Below the pieces are notes generated by a model. That model worked only from the letters and a program-made list of their open reading frames with translations. It was not told the DNA's origin and ran no database searches. Of a stretch of 64,000 bases of DNA, positions 53,337 through 61,541 are shown piece after piece (within the stretch, counting starts at the first letter, position 1; each line of letters opens with the position of its first letter). Both the position numbers and the translations under genes were made by a program. The DNA lies in assembly GCF_018255755.1 (NCBI RefSeq), contig NZ_CP073766.1, positions 3,162,001 to 3,226,000 on the forward strand, in the 5' to 3' direction. Source of the DNA: Chitinophaga sp. HK235 (GTDB lineage: Bacteria > Bacteroidota > Bacteroidia > Chitinophagales > Chitinophagaceae).

Positions 53337-54395
53337 ATGACAAAAACTGCCTTGGGCTTATCAATAGCAAGCATTGCATGGTTGGCCATGTCTTGCGGAG
53401 CACATCAGGAAAAGAAAACAGCTGCCGCCCCCAGCAAAACCGTTGTGGAAGACAGCGGACGAACTATCAAACTTCCTCCCGACAGCCTTACCCTTCACTT
53501 CTTCAAAACCATGGAGGCCACCCAGAGCGACCTTAACGCAGAACTGATGGCTCCGGCACGTGTAGCCGCTACCGTGGTAAAGTCAAACGGAAACGCCTCC
53601 CAGAATATCGTGCTGTTCGACAATCCGGACCTCACCGCCAGTTACACGGAGCTGTTGCAACATATCATCAACATCCGCGAAAAAGGTAATATCATCCGCC
53701 AGAAAAAAGCTATCGCCGCCCAGAAACAAATAGAACTGGACCGCTTTAAAGATCTCGCGGAACACGGCGCCGGCACCGGCAAAGATGTGTCTGATGCCAA
53801 AACAGACCTCATCTCCGCCCAGACTGAAATGGCTATCGCGGAAACAGACCTCGCCAACGAAAAAACTTCCATCATAGAACATGAATCCAAACTCAAACTG
53901 GCCGGCTTCGACCCACAGTCGCTCGTAACAGCCAAACCAGACAAAACATGGATCATCTGTGAAATGCCCGAAAACCAGATCACCAAAGTAAAAGAAGGCA
54001 GCAACTGTAAACTGCAGCTCAACTCCTACCCTGGCGAAACCTTTTCCGGCGTGATCGAAAAAATCGGCGAAGTAGTAGACAACATCACCCGTATGGTGAA
54101 ATTGAGAATCACCGTATCTGACATACAACACAAACTGCGCCCCGGTATGTTTGCCACCGTAAAATTCGGTGTCAGCGAAGGCAATACCCTGTCGGTGCCC
54201 CGCGCTTCCATCATTACCGTTCAGGGCAAAAACTATGTTTTTGTACGTAAAGATGATCGCACCTTCGAACGCAGGGAAGTGCTCACCGGTATACAGGTAA
54301 ACGACCGCATGGTGGTATTCGGCGGCATTAAAGCAGGCGACCAGGTGGTAACCGACGGCGCCATGCAACTGAAAGGAATTTCATTCGGATATTAA
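53337..54395 (+). CDS. Heavy-metal RND efflux adaptor (CusB/CzcB-like)
   Basis: 352 aa, lipobox AMSC (Cys20). Barrel-sandwich, a helical hairpin (~110-185, KQIELDRFKDLAEHGAGTGKDVSDAKTDL), beta-barrel (NQITKVKEGSNCKLQLNSYPGETFSG) and membrane-proximal domain are all visible. The N-terminal Met/His metal-binding tail of some CusB proteins is not obvious. Works between the TolC-like protein upstream and the CusA-like pump downstream. Confidence 0.9.
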   Translation: MTKTALGLSIASIAWLAMSCGAHQEKKTAAAPSKTVVEDSGRTIKLPPDSLTLHFFKTMEATQSDLNAELMAPARVAATVVKSNGNASQNIVLFDNPDLTASYTELLQHIINIREKGNIIRQKKAIAAQKQIELDRFKDLAEHGAGTGKDVSDAKTDLISAQTEMAIAETDLANEKTSIIEHESKLKLAGFDPQSLVTAKPDKTWIICEMPENQITKVKEGSNCKLQLNSYPGETFSGVIEKIGEVVDNITRMVKLRITVSDIQHKLRPGMFATVKFGVSEGNTLSVPRASIITVQGKNYVFVRKDDRTFERREVLTGIQVNDRMVVFGGIKAGDQVVTDGAMQLKGISFGY

Positions 54396-54406
54396 AAATC
54401 ATAGTT

Positions 54407-54712
54407 ATGCTACAGGCACAGATTTTTATTGATAAAGATGATTTGCTCGGTACCAGGCCACTATATGATTTTATCATGCAGTTCCTGATCAACAACAATG
54501 TCAAAGGCGCCACGGCATACCGCGGCTTCATGGGCTTTGGCAGTAACCAGCTGATGAAACGCCCCGATGAAATCTTTTCCTTTGATGAACCTCCTATGAT
54601 GATCACCTTTATAGATGAAGAAGAAAAAGTGCGGGAGGTACTGACACTGCTAAGGGCTTCCTATAAAGGCGGATTTATTATTACACACCCCGTAGAGCAA
54701 TTTAAAGCATGA
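54407..54712 (+). CDS. DUF190-family protein
   Basis: 101 aa. The pattern AQIFIDKDDLLGTRPLYDFIMQFL, then GATAYRGFMGFG and PPMMITFIDEEEKV matches DUF190, a small PII/CutA1-like ferredoxin-fold family. It lies inside the metal-efflux operon and its stop codon overlaps the start of the pump gene (ATGA), so translation is coupled. A regulatory or metal-sensing role on the pump is inferred from this position. Confidence 0.85.
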   Translation: MLQAQIFIDKDDLLGTRPLYDFIMQFLINNNVKGATAYRGFMGFGSNQLMKRPDEIFSFDEPPMMITFIDEEEKVREVLTLLRASYKGGFIITHPVEQFKA

Positions 54713-57700
54713 TCCGCAACCTACTAGTATTTTCCTTACGTAACCGTTGGGCGGTCATTATCAGCGCAGTGGTATTATCAGTAATCGGTTACTGGTGTTT
54801 TACCCAGCTGAAAATTGAAGCCTATCCTGATATTGCCGATACCAACGTTATTATTGTGGCCCCGTTTGACGGACGTGCTGCGGAAGAAGTGGAACAACAG
54901 GTGACCATTCCTATCGAACGCGCCCTCAACAACGTGCCCCGCGTGCTGGACAGAAGAAGCCGTACCATCTTCGGACTCTCTGTGGTACAGCTGACCTTCC
55001 AGGATGGCACTGACGACTATTTTGCCCGTCAGCAGGTGATCGAACGTCTTTCTTCCATCACACTGCCGGCAGGCGTAACACCGGAACTGGCGCCACTCAC
55101 CACCGCCGTGGGCGAGATCTACCGCTATGTGGTGGAAGCCCCTCCCAGCTATACGCCCATGCAGCTGAGAGACCTGCAGGACTGGGTGATAAGGCCCGCC
55201 ATCCTTCAGGTGCCCGGTATCGCCGATGTAACCAACTTCGGCGGACCACTCAAACAATTTCATATCCTCACCGCTCCGGATAAACTGCGTAAATACAACC
55301 TCACACTGCAGGATGTGATAGACGCCGTTCAGAAGAACAACCTGAATACCGGCGGCAACGTGATAGACCGCGGTGGACAAGGCTTTGCCGTGAGAGGCCT
55401 TGGTGCGGTAAAATCAGAAAAGGACCTGCGCAACATTGTACTCACAGCCGTGAATGGTGTGCCGGTATATGTGAAAGATGTAGCCACCGTAGAAACAGCT
55501 CCCCCGCCGCCTTCCGGCGTACTGGGTTATGCTGTGCCCGATGAAGGCATCGACAAGATAGGTTCTCCTGAAGGTATCATCCTGCTGCGCCGCGGCGAAA
55601 ACCCCAGTATCGCCCTGAAAGCACTGAAGGAGAAGCTGGCACTACTCAGCGACACAGAACTGCCTGAAGGCGTGAAACTCCGCGTACTATACGACCGTAG
55701 CTTCCTGATCGACCACTCTCTGGAAACGGTAGCACATACACTCTTTATGGGTGTTAGTATTGTGGTAATCGTACTCGTGTTTTTCCTGGGCAGTATACGC
55801 TCTGCACTCGTGGTGACTGCCACCATTCCCTTTTCCCTGCTGTTTGCCTTTATCCTGATGCGGCTGACCGGCATTCCGGCCAACCTGTTATCACTCGGTG
55901 CGATCGACTTCGGTATCATCGTGGATGGCGCCTGCGTAATGGCTGAACACCTGATCCGGCGCTATCGCAACGCTACACCACAGGAGAAGGAAAACGGCAT
56001 TGTAGGAATCACCCTCATTTCGGCACAGGAAGTAGGCCGTGAGATTTTCTTCTCCGTTACCATCATCATCCTGGCCTATACGCCTATCCTGATGATGACA
56101 AGGGTAGAAGGTAAACTCTTCTCACCTATGGCCCTTACACTGTCTTTTGCAGTAATAGGTGCCATGATCTGCGCACTGACACTGATACCCGTGCTTATCT
56201 CCTTTGCCTATAAAAAGGCGCTGTCCACCGACAAGCCAATGAAAGCGCACCGTAATGTGGTACTGGATTTTCTCGAAAAAACATATGACCACTCGCTCAA
56301 TTTCTTCCTGCGCTTTCATAAACAGACCGTATTGATTGCTGGTGTAGCCATCGTACTGCTGATCGGCCTGGGCGGCAAGCTGGGGTCAGAATTCCTGCCC
56401 GAACTGGACGAAGGCTCCATATTCATGCGCGCCTTTATGCCGGCCGGTGTTACCATCCAGGAAAACGCCAAGATCGCTCCTATTATCCGGAAAGTGATCG
56501 CTTCGTATCCTCCGGTGAAATATGTGATCACACAAACCGGACGCAATGATGATGGTACGGATCCTTTCCCTGCCAACCGTACAGAGATACTGGTAGGATT
56601 AAAAGATTACAAACTATGGAGTGATACCATCACCAAAAAAGAACTGGTAAAACGGATACAGGCGGACCTGGAGAAAAATATTCCGGGCACCTCTTTTAAC
56701 TCCGGACAGCCCATTATCGACCAGGTGATGGAAATTGTGACTGGTAGTGCTGCTGACCTGGCCATCTCCGTGGTAGGCGACGATCTGAGCCTGATGCGTC
56801 CTAAAGCAGACAGCATCGCGGCCATTGTAAAAGCCACAGAGGGCTCTGCTTCCGTAAATATTGAACAGGAAGGTACACAGGCCCAGCTGGCCATCAACAT
56901 CAACCGCGAAAATGCGGCCCGCTTCGGTATCAATGTAAGTGATATACAAAGCATGATCGAATCTGCCATCGGCGGAAAACCGATCGGTACATTATACGAT
57001 GGCACCAAACGCTACGATATCATCGTCCGTTATCTGCCACAGGAAAGAAACACCGTTGAAGCCATCCGTAACCTGCAGGTACCTGCCGCCACCGGCGCGC
57101 TGATCCCTATGGACCAGCTGGCAGATATTCAGTTTATCGATGGTCAGACCAACATCTACCGGCTCGATGGTAAAAGGATGGTGACCGTACGTACCAACGT
57201 TCGCGGTCGCGACCAGGGCTCTTTCGTAAAAGAGCTACAGGAAAAAATCGGCCAGCGGGTACAGGTGCCCAAAGGCTACGATATCATTTACGGTGGTCAA
57301 TACGAAAACCTGGAAAGAGCCGGCAAACAGCTGTCACTCACCATTCCGCTCACTATCGTGATTGTGTTTGTGTTCCTGTTTATGCTGTTTAAAAGCATGA
57401 AACATACTTTCGTAACCATGAGTTGTATACTGGTAGCACTCGCCGGCGGTATCATCGCTTTGTTTTTAAGAGGTTACCACTTCAACGTATCTGCTGGTGT
57501 AGGCTTCGTGTCCATCTTCGGTATTTCGGTGATGGCCGGTGTATTGCTGGTGTCTGCACTGAACCGGGAGATGTACAAGTCGCCGCTCACGCTGCGCGCC
57601 TCTGTACAGAAGGTGGCGGTAGATCAGTTTAAAGCCATCATGATGATGCTCATGGTAGCTATCATTGGTCTGGTACCTGCTGCCATCAGCACCGGTATCG

Positions 57701-57831
57701 GCTCCGATGTGCAAAGGCCGCTGGCCACGGTGATCATCGGTGGGCTCACCTTCACCCTACTCTTCACCCCGATAGTAATACCACCCTTGTATTACTGGGT
57801 GGAAAAGAAAAAGAATCCACATCATCATTAA
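54709..57831 (+). CDS. CusA/CzcA-type heavy-metal RND efflux pump
   Basis: 1040 aa, 12 membrane helices. The helix-4 signature GAIDFGIIVDGACVMAE is that of the HME-RND (CzcA/CusA) branch rather than drug pumps, and GSEFLPELDEGSIFMR in the second periplasmic loop is an equally strong mark. It exports divalent (Zn/Co/Ni) or monovalent (Cu/Ag) ions; the subgroup was not resolved, since the paired periplasmic Met residues of CusA were not verified. Last gene of the operon, followed by a strong terminator. Confidence 0.93.
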   Translation: MIRNLLVFSLRNRWAVIISAVVLSVIGYWCFTQLKIEAYPDIADTNVIIVAPFDGRAAEEVEQQVTIPIERALNNVPRVLDRRSRTIFGLSVVQLTFQDGTDDYFARQQVIERLSSITLPAGVTPELAPLTTAVGEIYRYVVEAPPSYTPMQLRDLQDWVIRPAILQVPGIADVTNFGGPLKQFHILTAPDKLRKYNLTLQDVIDAVQKNNLNTGGNVIDRGGQGFAVRGLGAVKSEKDLRNIVLTAVNGVPVYVKDVATVETAPPPPSGVLGYAVPDEGIDKIGSPEGIILLRRGENPSIALKALKEKLALLSDTELPEGVKLRVLYDRSFLIDHSLETVAHTLFMGVSIVVIVLVFFLGSIRSALVVTATIPFSLLFAFILMRLTGIPANLLSLGAIDFGIIVDGACVMAEHLIRRYRNATPQEKENGIVGITLISAQEVGREIFFSVTIIILAYTPILMMTRVEGKLFSPMALTLSFAVIGAMICALTLIPVLISFAYKKALSTDKPMKAHRNVVLDFLEKTYDHSLNFFLRFHKQTVLIAGVAIVLLIGLGGKLGSEFLPELDEGSIFMRAFMPAGVTIQENAKIAPIIRKVIASYPPVKYVITQTGRNDDGTDPFPANRTEILVGLKDYKLWSDTITKKELVKRIQADLEKNIPGTSFNSGQPIIDQVMEIVTGSAADLAISVVGDDLSLMRPKADSIAAIVKATEGSASVNIEQEGTQAQLAININRENAARFGINVSDIQSMIESAIGGKPIGTLYDGTKRYDIIVRYLPQERNTVEAIRNLQVPAATGALIPMDQLADIQFIDGQTNIYRLDGKRMVTVRTNVRGRDQGSFVKELQEKIGQRVQVPKGYDIIYGGQYENLERAGKQLSLTIPLTIVIVFVFLFMLFKSMKHTFVTMSCILVALAGGIIALFLRGYHFNVSAGVGFVSIFGISVMAGVLLVSALNREMYKSPLTLRASVQKVAVDQFKAIMMMLMVAIIGLVPAAISTGIGSDVQRPLATVIIGGLTFTLLFTPIVIPPLYYWVEKKKNPHHH

Positions 57832-57834
57832 CAT

Positions 57835-57867
57835 ACAAAGCGCCTCAAAAAAATTGAGGCGCTTTGT
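57835..57867 (+). terminator. Rho-independent terminator of the metal-efflux operon
   Basis: ACAAAGCGCCTCAA (57,835-57,848) pairs perfectly with TTGAGGCGCTTTGT (57,854-57,867) over a 5-base A loop, starting 4 bases after the stop codon. Confidence 0.85.
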
Positions 57868-57899
57868 GTATTTTGCCTTACCAAAAACAACAATAGCCA

Positions 57900-58481
57900 A
57901 TGAGCGGATATATTTACATTTACGGCGTAAATCAGGAACAGTTTTTAGCCAGTACATCTGATAAGTTTGCTGCTATAAAAGAGAAGTATCAGGGCCAGAC
58001 CATGCATTTAACTATCGGAGAGTTAAAGGAAATTTATTATGCGGAGACGTCTAAAATGGGAAAGGTGGAGGCGGCCAAAAGCGGACTGACATCTTTTTTC
58101 TTTGGGGAATACCAGTATCTTGGAGAAATGGCTTATTATTTCCTATGCGGATTTGACTGGAAAAACGGCAACCTTATGAATGAATTTGATTTCCATACAG
58201 GGGGAGCTTACATCTTTACTAAAGATCAGTTACAGGGTATTGCAGAATGGTATATGGCATTGTCTGCTACTGCTAACCAGGAAAAAGGTGTGGACGTTCA
58301 ATATCAAAAGCCAGCCTTGTATATTATAAATGAGTATTATCATGGGAAGAAAGGATACGATTCCTATCCCGCTGGTCCTGTGTTTTTTTACAGGAATATG
58401 AAAGGTGTACTGGGGGACCTGAGAGATGATGTACGCAATTCCAGTTTTGATTATTTTTTCTTCACCTCTTCTCCCAAATAA
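57900..58481 (+). CDS. Hypothetical protein, possibly cytosolic effector or housekeeping
   Basis: 193 aa without signal peptide or membrane segment. Not recognised. It has many aromatic residues (YIYIYGV, SFFFGEYQYLGEMAYYFLCGFDW) and reads like a folded alpha/beta protein. A single gene between the metal-efflux terminator and the tetR cluster; the first operator palindrome lies 12 bases after its stop codon. Confidence 0.65.
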   Translation: MSGYIYIYGVNQEQFLASTSDKFAAIKEKYQGQTMHLTIGELKEIYYAETSKMGKVEAAKSGLTSFFFGEYQYLGEMAYYFLCGFDWKNGNLMNEFDFHTGGAYIFTKDQLQGIAEWYMALSATANQEKGVDVQYQKPALYIINEYYHGKKGYDSYPAGPVFFYRNMKGVLGDLRDDVRNSSFDYFFFTSSPK

Positions 58482-58493
58482 AATTTCATATTA

Positions 58494-58509
58494 TATACCA
58501 AATGGTATA
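58494..58509 (+). promoter_or_regulatory. TetR operator 1 (upstream of tetR)
   Basis: TATACC-AAAT-GGTATA inverted repeat, 28 bases before the tetR start codon. It shares both arms with two further sites upstream of the SDR and MFS genes. Confidence 0.72.
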
Positions 58510-58537
58510 ATTTTGTTCTTATCAATTATCACCGGAT

Positions 58538-59122
58538 ATGAGCAAAGCAGAAAAAACGAAACAGTTTATTGTGGAGAAAACCGCCCCGGTGTTCAATGAG
58601 AAGGGTTATTCCGGCACTTCGCTGACGGATATGACCAATGCTACCGGGCTTACCAAAGGCAGCATTTACGGCAACTTCGCCAACAAAGACGAGGTCGCCC
58701 TGGCTGCCTTTGATTATAACACCCGTCAGGTGGCCGGCATGATACGGCAGGAAATGGACAAACATTCCACCTGCAGAGACAAGATGCTGGTGTATGTGCA
58801 GATATACAGCAATTTCCTCAAGCATCCGTTTCCCCCGGGTGGTTGCCCCATCCTCAACACCGCTACAGAGGCCGATGATACTCACCCAGCTCTGAAACAA
58901 AAAGCAGCAGAGGCAGTTACCTTCTGGAAAAGCCGTATCGTTCACCTGATCGAAAAAGGCGTGAAGGAAGGAGAATTCAAAAAAAGCGTTGATGCGGAAC
59001 AAACCGCCCTCACCCTTATCGCCATGATAGAAGGCTGTATTATGATCACCAAACTGACCGGTAAAATGCATTACCGCAATGCCATTATGCAATCTGTTGA
59101 AACACTGATACAGGAACTTTGA
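58538..59122 (+). CDS. TetR-family repressor of the SDR-MFS cluster
   Basis: 194 aa. N-terminal HTH (GYSGTSLTDMTNATGLTKGSIYGNFANKDEV) of the AcrR/YcdC-like type with a GGCPILNTATE motif near 107-117, typical of the subgroup that represses quinone- or aldehyde-related enzymes. Three TATACC-N4-GGTATA sites around the cluster are the probable operators, giving autoregulation and repression of the two downstream genes. Confidence 0.88.
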   Translation: MSKAEKTKQFIVEKTAPVFNEKGYSGTSLTDMTNATGLTKGSIYGNFANKDEVALAAFDYNTRQVAGMIRQEMDKHSTCRDKMLVYVQIYSNFLKHPFPPGGCPILNTATEADDTHPALKQKAAEAVTFWKSRIVHLIEKGVKEGEFKKSVDAEQTALTLIAMIEGCIMITKLTGKMHYRNAIMQSVETLIQEL

Positions 59123-59140
59123 CCTTTTTTTATTTAAAAA

Positions 59141-59156
59141 TATACCGATTGGTATA
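59141..59156 (+). promoter_or_regulatory. TetR operator 2 (upstream of the SDR gene)
   Basis: TATACC-GATT-GGTATA, 11 bases before the start codon of the SDR gene. Same arms as operators 1 and 3. Confidence 0.72.
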
Positions 59157-59167
59157 AAATACATATT

Positions 59168-59908
59168 ATGAGAACACACAACAACACGGTACTAATTACC
59201 GGCGGGAGCGCCGGCATAGGGCTGGCACTGGCCCGTGCACTGGCAGCGGAAGGCAATAAAGTGATCATCACCGGAAGAGATGCTGACAGGCTGGAACAGG
59301 CCGCAGCCGCTGTACCCGGCCTTATCCCCATCGTATCGGATGTCACCCGGCATCAGTCTGTAAAACAAATGGTACAAACCCTGAAGCAGGAGCATCCGGA
59401 GCTGAACATGCTCATCAACAATGCTGGCAGAGCCAGCGCATACCGGTTGTCAGACCATGCACAGGCCTTCGACAAGGCTGCTGATGAAATGCTCACCAAT
59501 TACCTGGCGATCATACAACTCACGGAACTATTGCTGCCGCAGCTGCGTCTCCAGGAAGAAGCGGCCATCATCAATGTCAGTTCCGTGACGGCCCTGGTGC
59601 CTTCCGTGGCGCTGCCCACCTATGCTGCCAGCAAAGCGGCCCTCCACTCCTACACGCAGGCATTGCGGCTGTCTGTGAGCCCTGTCCGGGTATTTGAACT
59701 GATGCCGCCGCTGGTAAACACCGCTCTCTCCCGGGAAATAGGCGGTGAAAATGGGATCCCACCCGAACAGGTGGCCGCAGAGTTTATGTCTGCCCTTGCC
59801 AACGATGAATACGAAATTCATGTAGGCGATACACAGAAAGTGTTTCAGCTGGTCCGCTCCGCCTCCCCTGCCCAGGCCGCACAAACCTTTAACGCCCGTA
59901 GTCTCTAA
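59168..59908 (+). CDS. Short-chain dehydrogenase/reductase (DltE-like)
   Basis: 246 aa. Rossmann motif TGGSAGIG (11-18), NNAG (84-87), Ser138/139 and the YxxxK catalytic pair Tyr152-Lys156 are all present. It belongs to the classical SDR family, close to DltE-like oxidoreductases. It reduces a carbonyl or oxidises an alcohol with NAD(P). It has its own operator and sits between the repressor and an efflux gene, so it probably modifies the same toxic compound that the exporter removes. Confidence 0.9.
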   Translation: MRTHNNTVLITGGSAGIGLALARALAAEGNKVIITGRDADRLEQAAAAVPGLIPIVSDVTRHQSVKQMVQTLKQEHPELNMLINNAGRASAYRLSDHAQAFDKAADEMLTNYLAIIQLTELLLPQLRLQEEAAIINVSSVTALVPSVALPTYAASKAALHSYTQALRLSVSPVRVFELMPPLVNTALSREIGGENGIPPEQVAAEFMSALANDEYEIHVGDTQKVFQLVRSASPAQAAQTFNARSL

Positions 59909-59924
59909 ATTTTTTATCAAATAA

Positions 59925-59940
59925 TATACCGATCGGTATG
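59925..59940 (+). promoter_or_regulatory. TetR operator 3, overlapping the MFS start codon
   Basis: TATACC-GATC-GGTATG: the right arm includes the ATG start codon (59,938-59,940) of the exporter, which accounts for the single departure from GGTATA. Repressor binding here would block initiation complexes directly. Confidence 0.7.
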
Positions 59941-61470
59941 AAAAAGAGTATACTGGTCATGGCGGTCATCGCAGCGGCCATCATGGAACTGATAGACAGC
60001 TCTATCGTAAACGTGGCGCTATCGCACATGAGCGGCAATCTGGGCGCCACCCTCGAAGACACCTCCTGGGTTATCACTGCCTATGCCATCGCCAACGTGA
60101 TCATCATTCCCATCACCGGGTTTCTGGCTGGCAAACTGGGTCGGCGCAACTATTACATCGGCTCCATCATCGCCTTCACCATCTTTTCCCTGATGTGCGG
60201 GCAAGCCACCAATATATGGGTACTGGTGTTATTCCGTTTTCTGCAGGGCATCGGCGGAGGCGCCCTCCTGTCGGTATCTCAGGTGATTGTATTTGAGCAG
60301 TTCCCCAAAGAAAAGCAGAACGTGGCCAGCGCAATATTTGGCATCGGTGTATTTATCGGGCCTACCATCGGGCCTACACTGGGAGGTTATATCACGGAGT
60401 ATTACAGCTGGCCCTGGATCTTTTATATTAATGTACCGATAGGTATTATCGTAGCCTTCATCTGTTATCTTTTAGTAGAAGAGCCTGCACGAAAGGCCGG
60501 CAGCCAGAAAATAGACTGGACCGGTATCCTGCTGCTGGCGGTGGGTGTAAGTGCCTTGCAGACGGTACTGGAACGTGGCGAAAGCGACGACTGGTTTGAA
60601 GCTGCCTACATCACCTGGCTTACCGTGATAGCGGTGCTGGGTATCGGTATCTTTATCTGGTGGGAACTGCGTGTAGCCCAGCCCGTTGTCAACCTGCGCG
60701 TGCTCAAAAGCAGGAACCTGAGCATTGCAGCAGCCCTTACCTTCATCTCCGGCCTGGGCATTTACAGCTCGGTGTTTCTGGCACCTGTTTTTGCACAACG
60801 ACTGCTCAATTTCACGCCTTTGCAAACCGGGATGTTGTTGCTGCCCGGCGCTTTCCTGGCCATCGGCGGTTTGATTATATCCGCCCGTCTGCTGCAGCGG
60901 GGCATCTCCCCTATCTATCTGATTATTGCGGGCATGGGTATGTTTATCCTGTTCAGCTGGCAGATGTCGCAGCTCAACCAGGACGCCAGTGCACAGGCCA
61001 TCAGCAACTCCCTGATCTGGCGGGCCGTGGGCCTGGCATTGGTGACGGTGCCACTCACTACGCTGGCCGTATCTTCGCTGCCACCTGCCGATATACCGCA
61101 GGGGGCGGCACTCAACAATATGATGCGGCAGCTGGGCGGTTCCTTCGGCATCGCTATGATCAACACTTATCTGTCGCAGCGCAGAGCCCAGCACCGCTAT
61201 GATCTGGTCAGCCATCTCAATACAGCCGACCCGCTGGTGTACAACCGCCTGCACGGCTATACGAAGTTTTTCCAGGGTAAAGGTTTTACAGGCACAGATG
61301 CATATCACAAAGCATTACAGCTGCTGGATATCAGCGTCACCCGGCAGGGTTTCCTGCTAAGCTTCAGCGATGCCTTTATGCTGCTGGGATTTATCTTTTT
61401 GTTATCGCTGCCATTGCTGCTGGTCACTTCTGCCAGAAGGAAAACAAACGTGGTCATATCCGACCACTGA
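59938..61470 (+). CDS. MFS multidrug exporter, DHA2 (EmrB/QacA) family
   Basis: 510 aa, 14 predicted helices. Motif A-like AGKLGRRNYYIG between helices 2 and 3, helix-1 motif DSSIVNVAL, and motif C GIGVFIGPTIGPTLGGYI in helix 5 mark a proton-coupled drug/H+ antiporter. No EmrA-like adaptor gene is adjacent. Its expression is probably under the cluster's TetR repressor through an operator that includes its start codon. Confidence 0.92.
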   Translation: MKKSILVMAVIAAAIMELIDSSIVNVALSHMSGNLGATLEDTSWVITAYAIANVIIIPITGFLAGKLGRRNYYIGSIIAFTIFSLMCGQATNIWVLVLFRFLQGIGGGALLSVSQVIVFEQFPKEKQNVASAIFGIGVFIGPTIGPTLGGYITEYYSWPWIFYINVPIGIIVAFICYLLVEEPARKAGSQKIDWTGILLLAVGVSALQTVLERGESDDWFEAAYITWLTVIAVLGIGIFIWWELRVAQPVVNLRVLKSRNLSIAAALTFISGLGIYSSVFLAPVFAQRLLNFTPLQTGMLLLPGAFLAIGGLIISARLLQRGISPIYLIIAGMGMFILFSWQMSQLNQDASAQAISNSLIWRAVGLALVTVPLTTLAVSSLPPADIPQGAALNNMMRQLGGSFGIAMINTYLSQRRAQHRYDLVSHLNTADPLVYNRLHGYTKFFQGKGFTGTDAYHKALQLLDISVTRQGFLLSFSDAFMLLGFIFLLSLPLLLVTSARRKTNVVISDH

Positions 61471-61541
61471 TTTTCACCGGTCATACAAATTCACTATTTT
61501 GGCTGCCCGCCAGACATAAAATACGGCGTGTATAGCATTCA

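Noticed and set aside
58538..61470. The tetR-SDR-MFS cluster as a biosynthetic gene cluster
   Set aside because: No biosynthetic core enzyme is present; a repressor, one reductase and one exporter fit an inducible resistance unit better.
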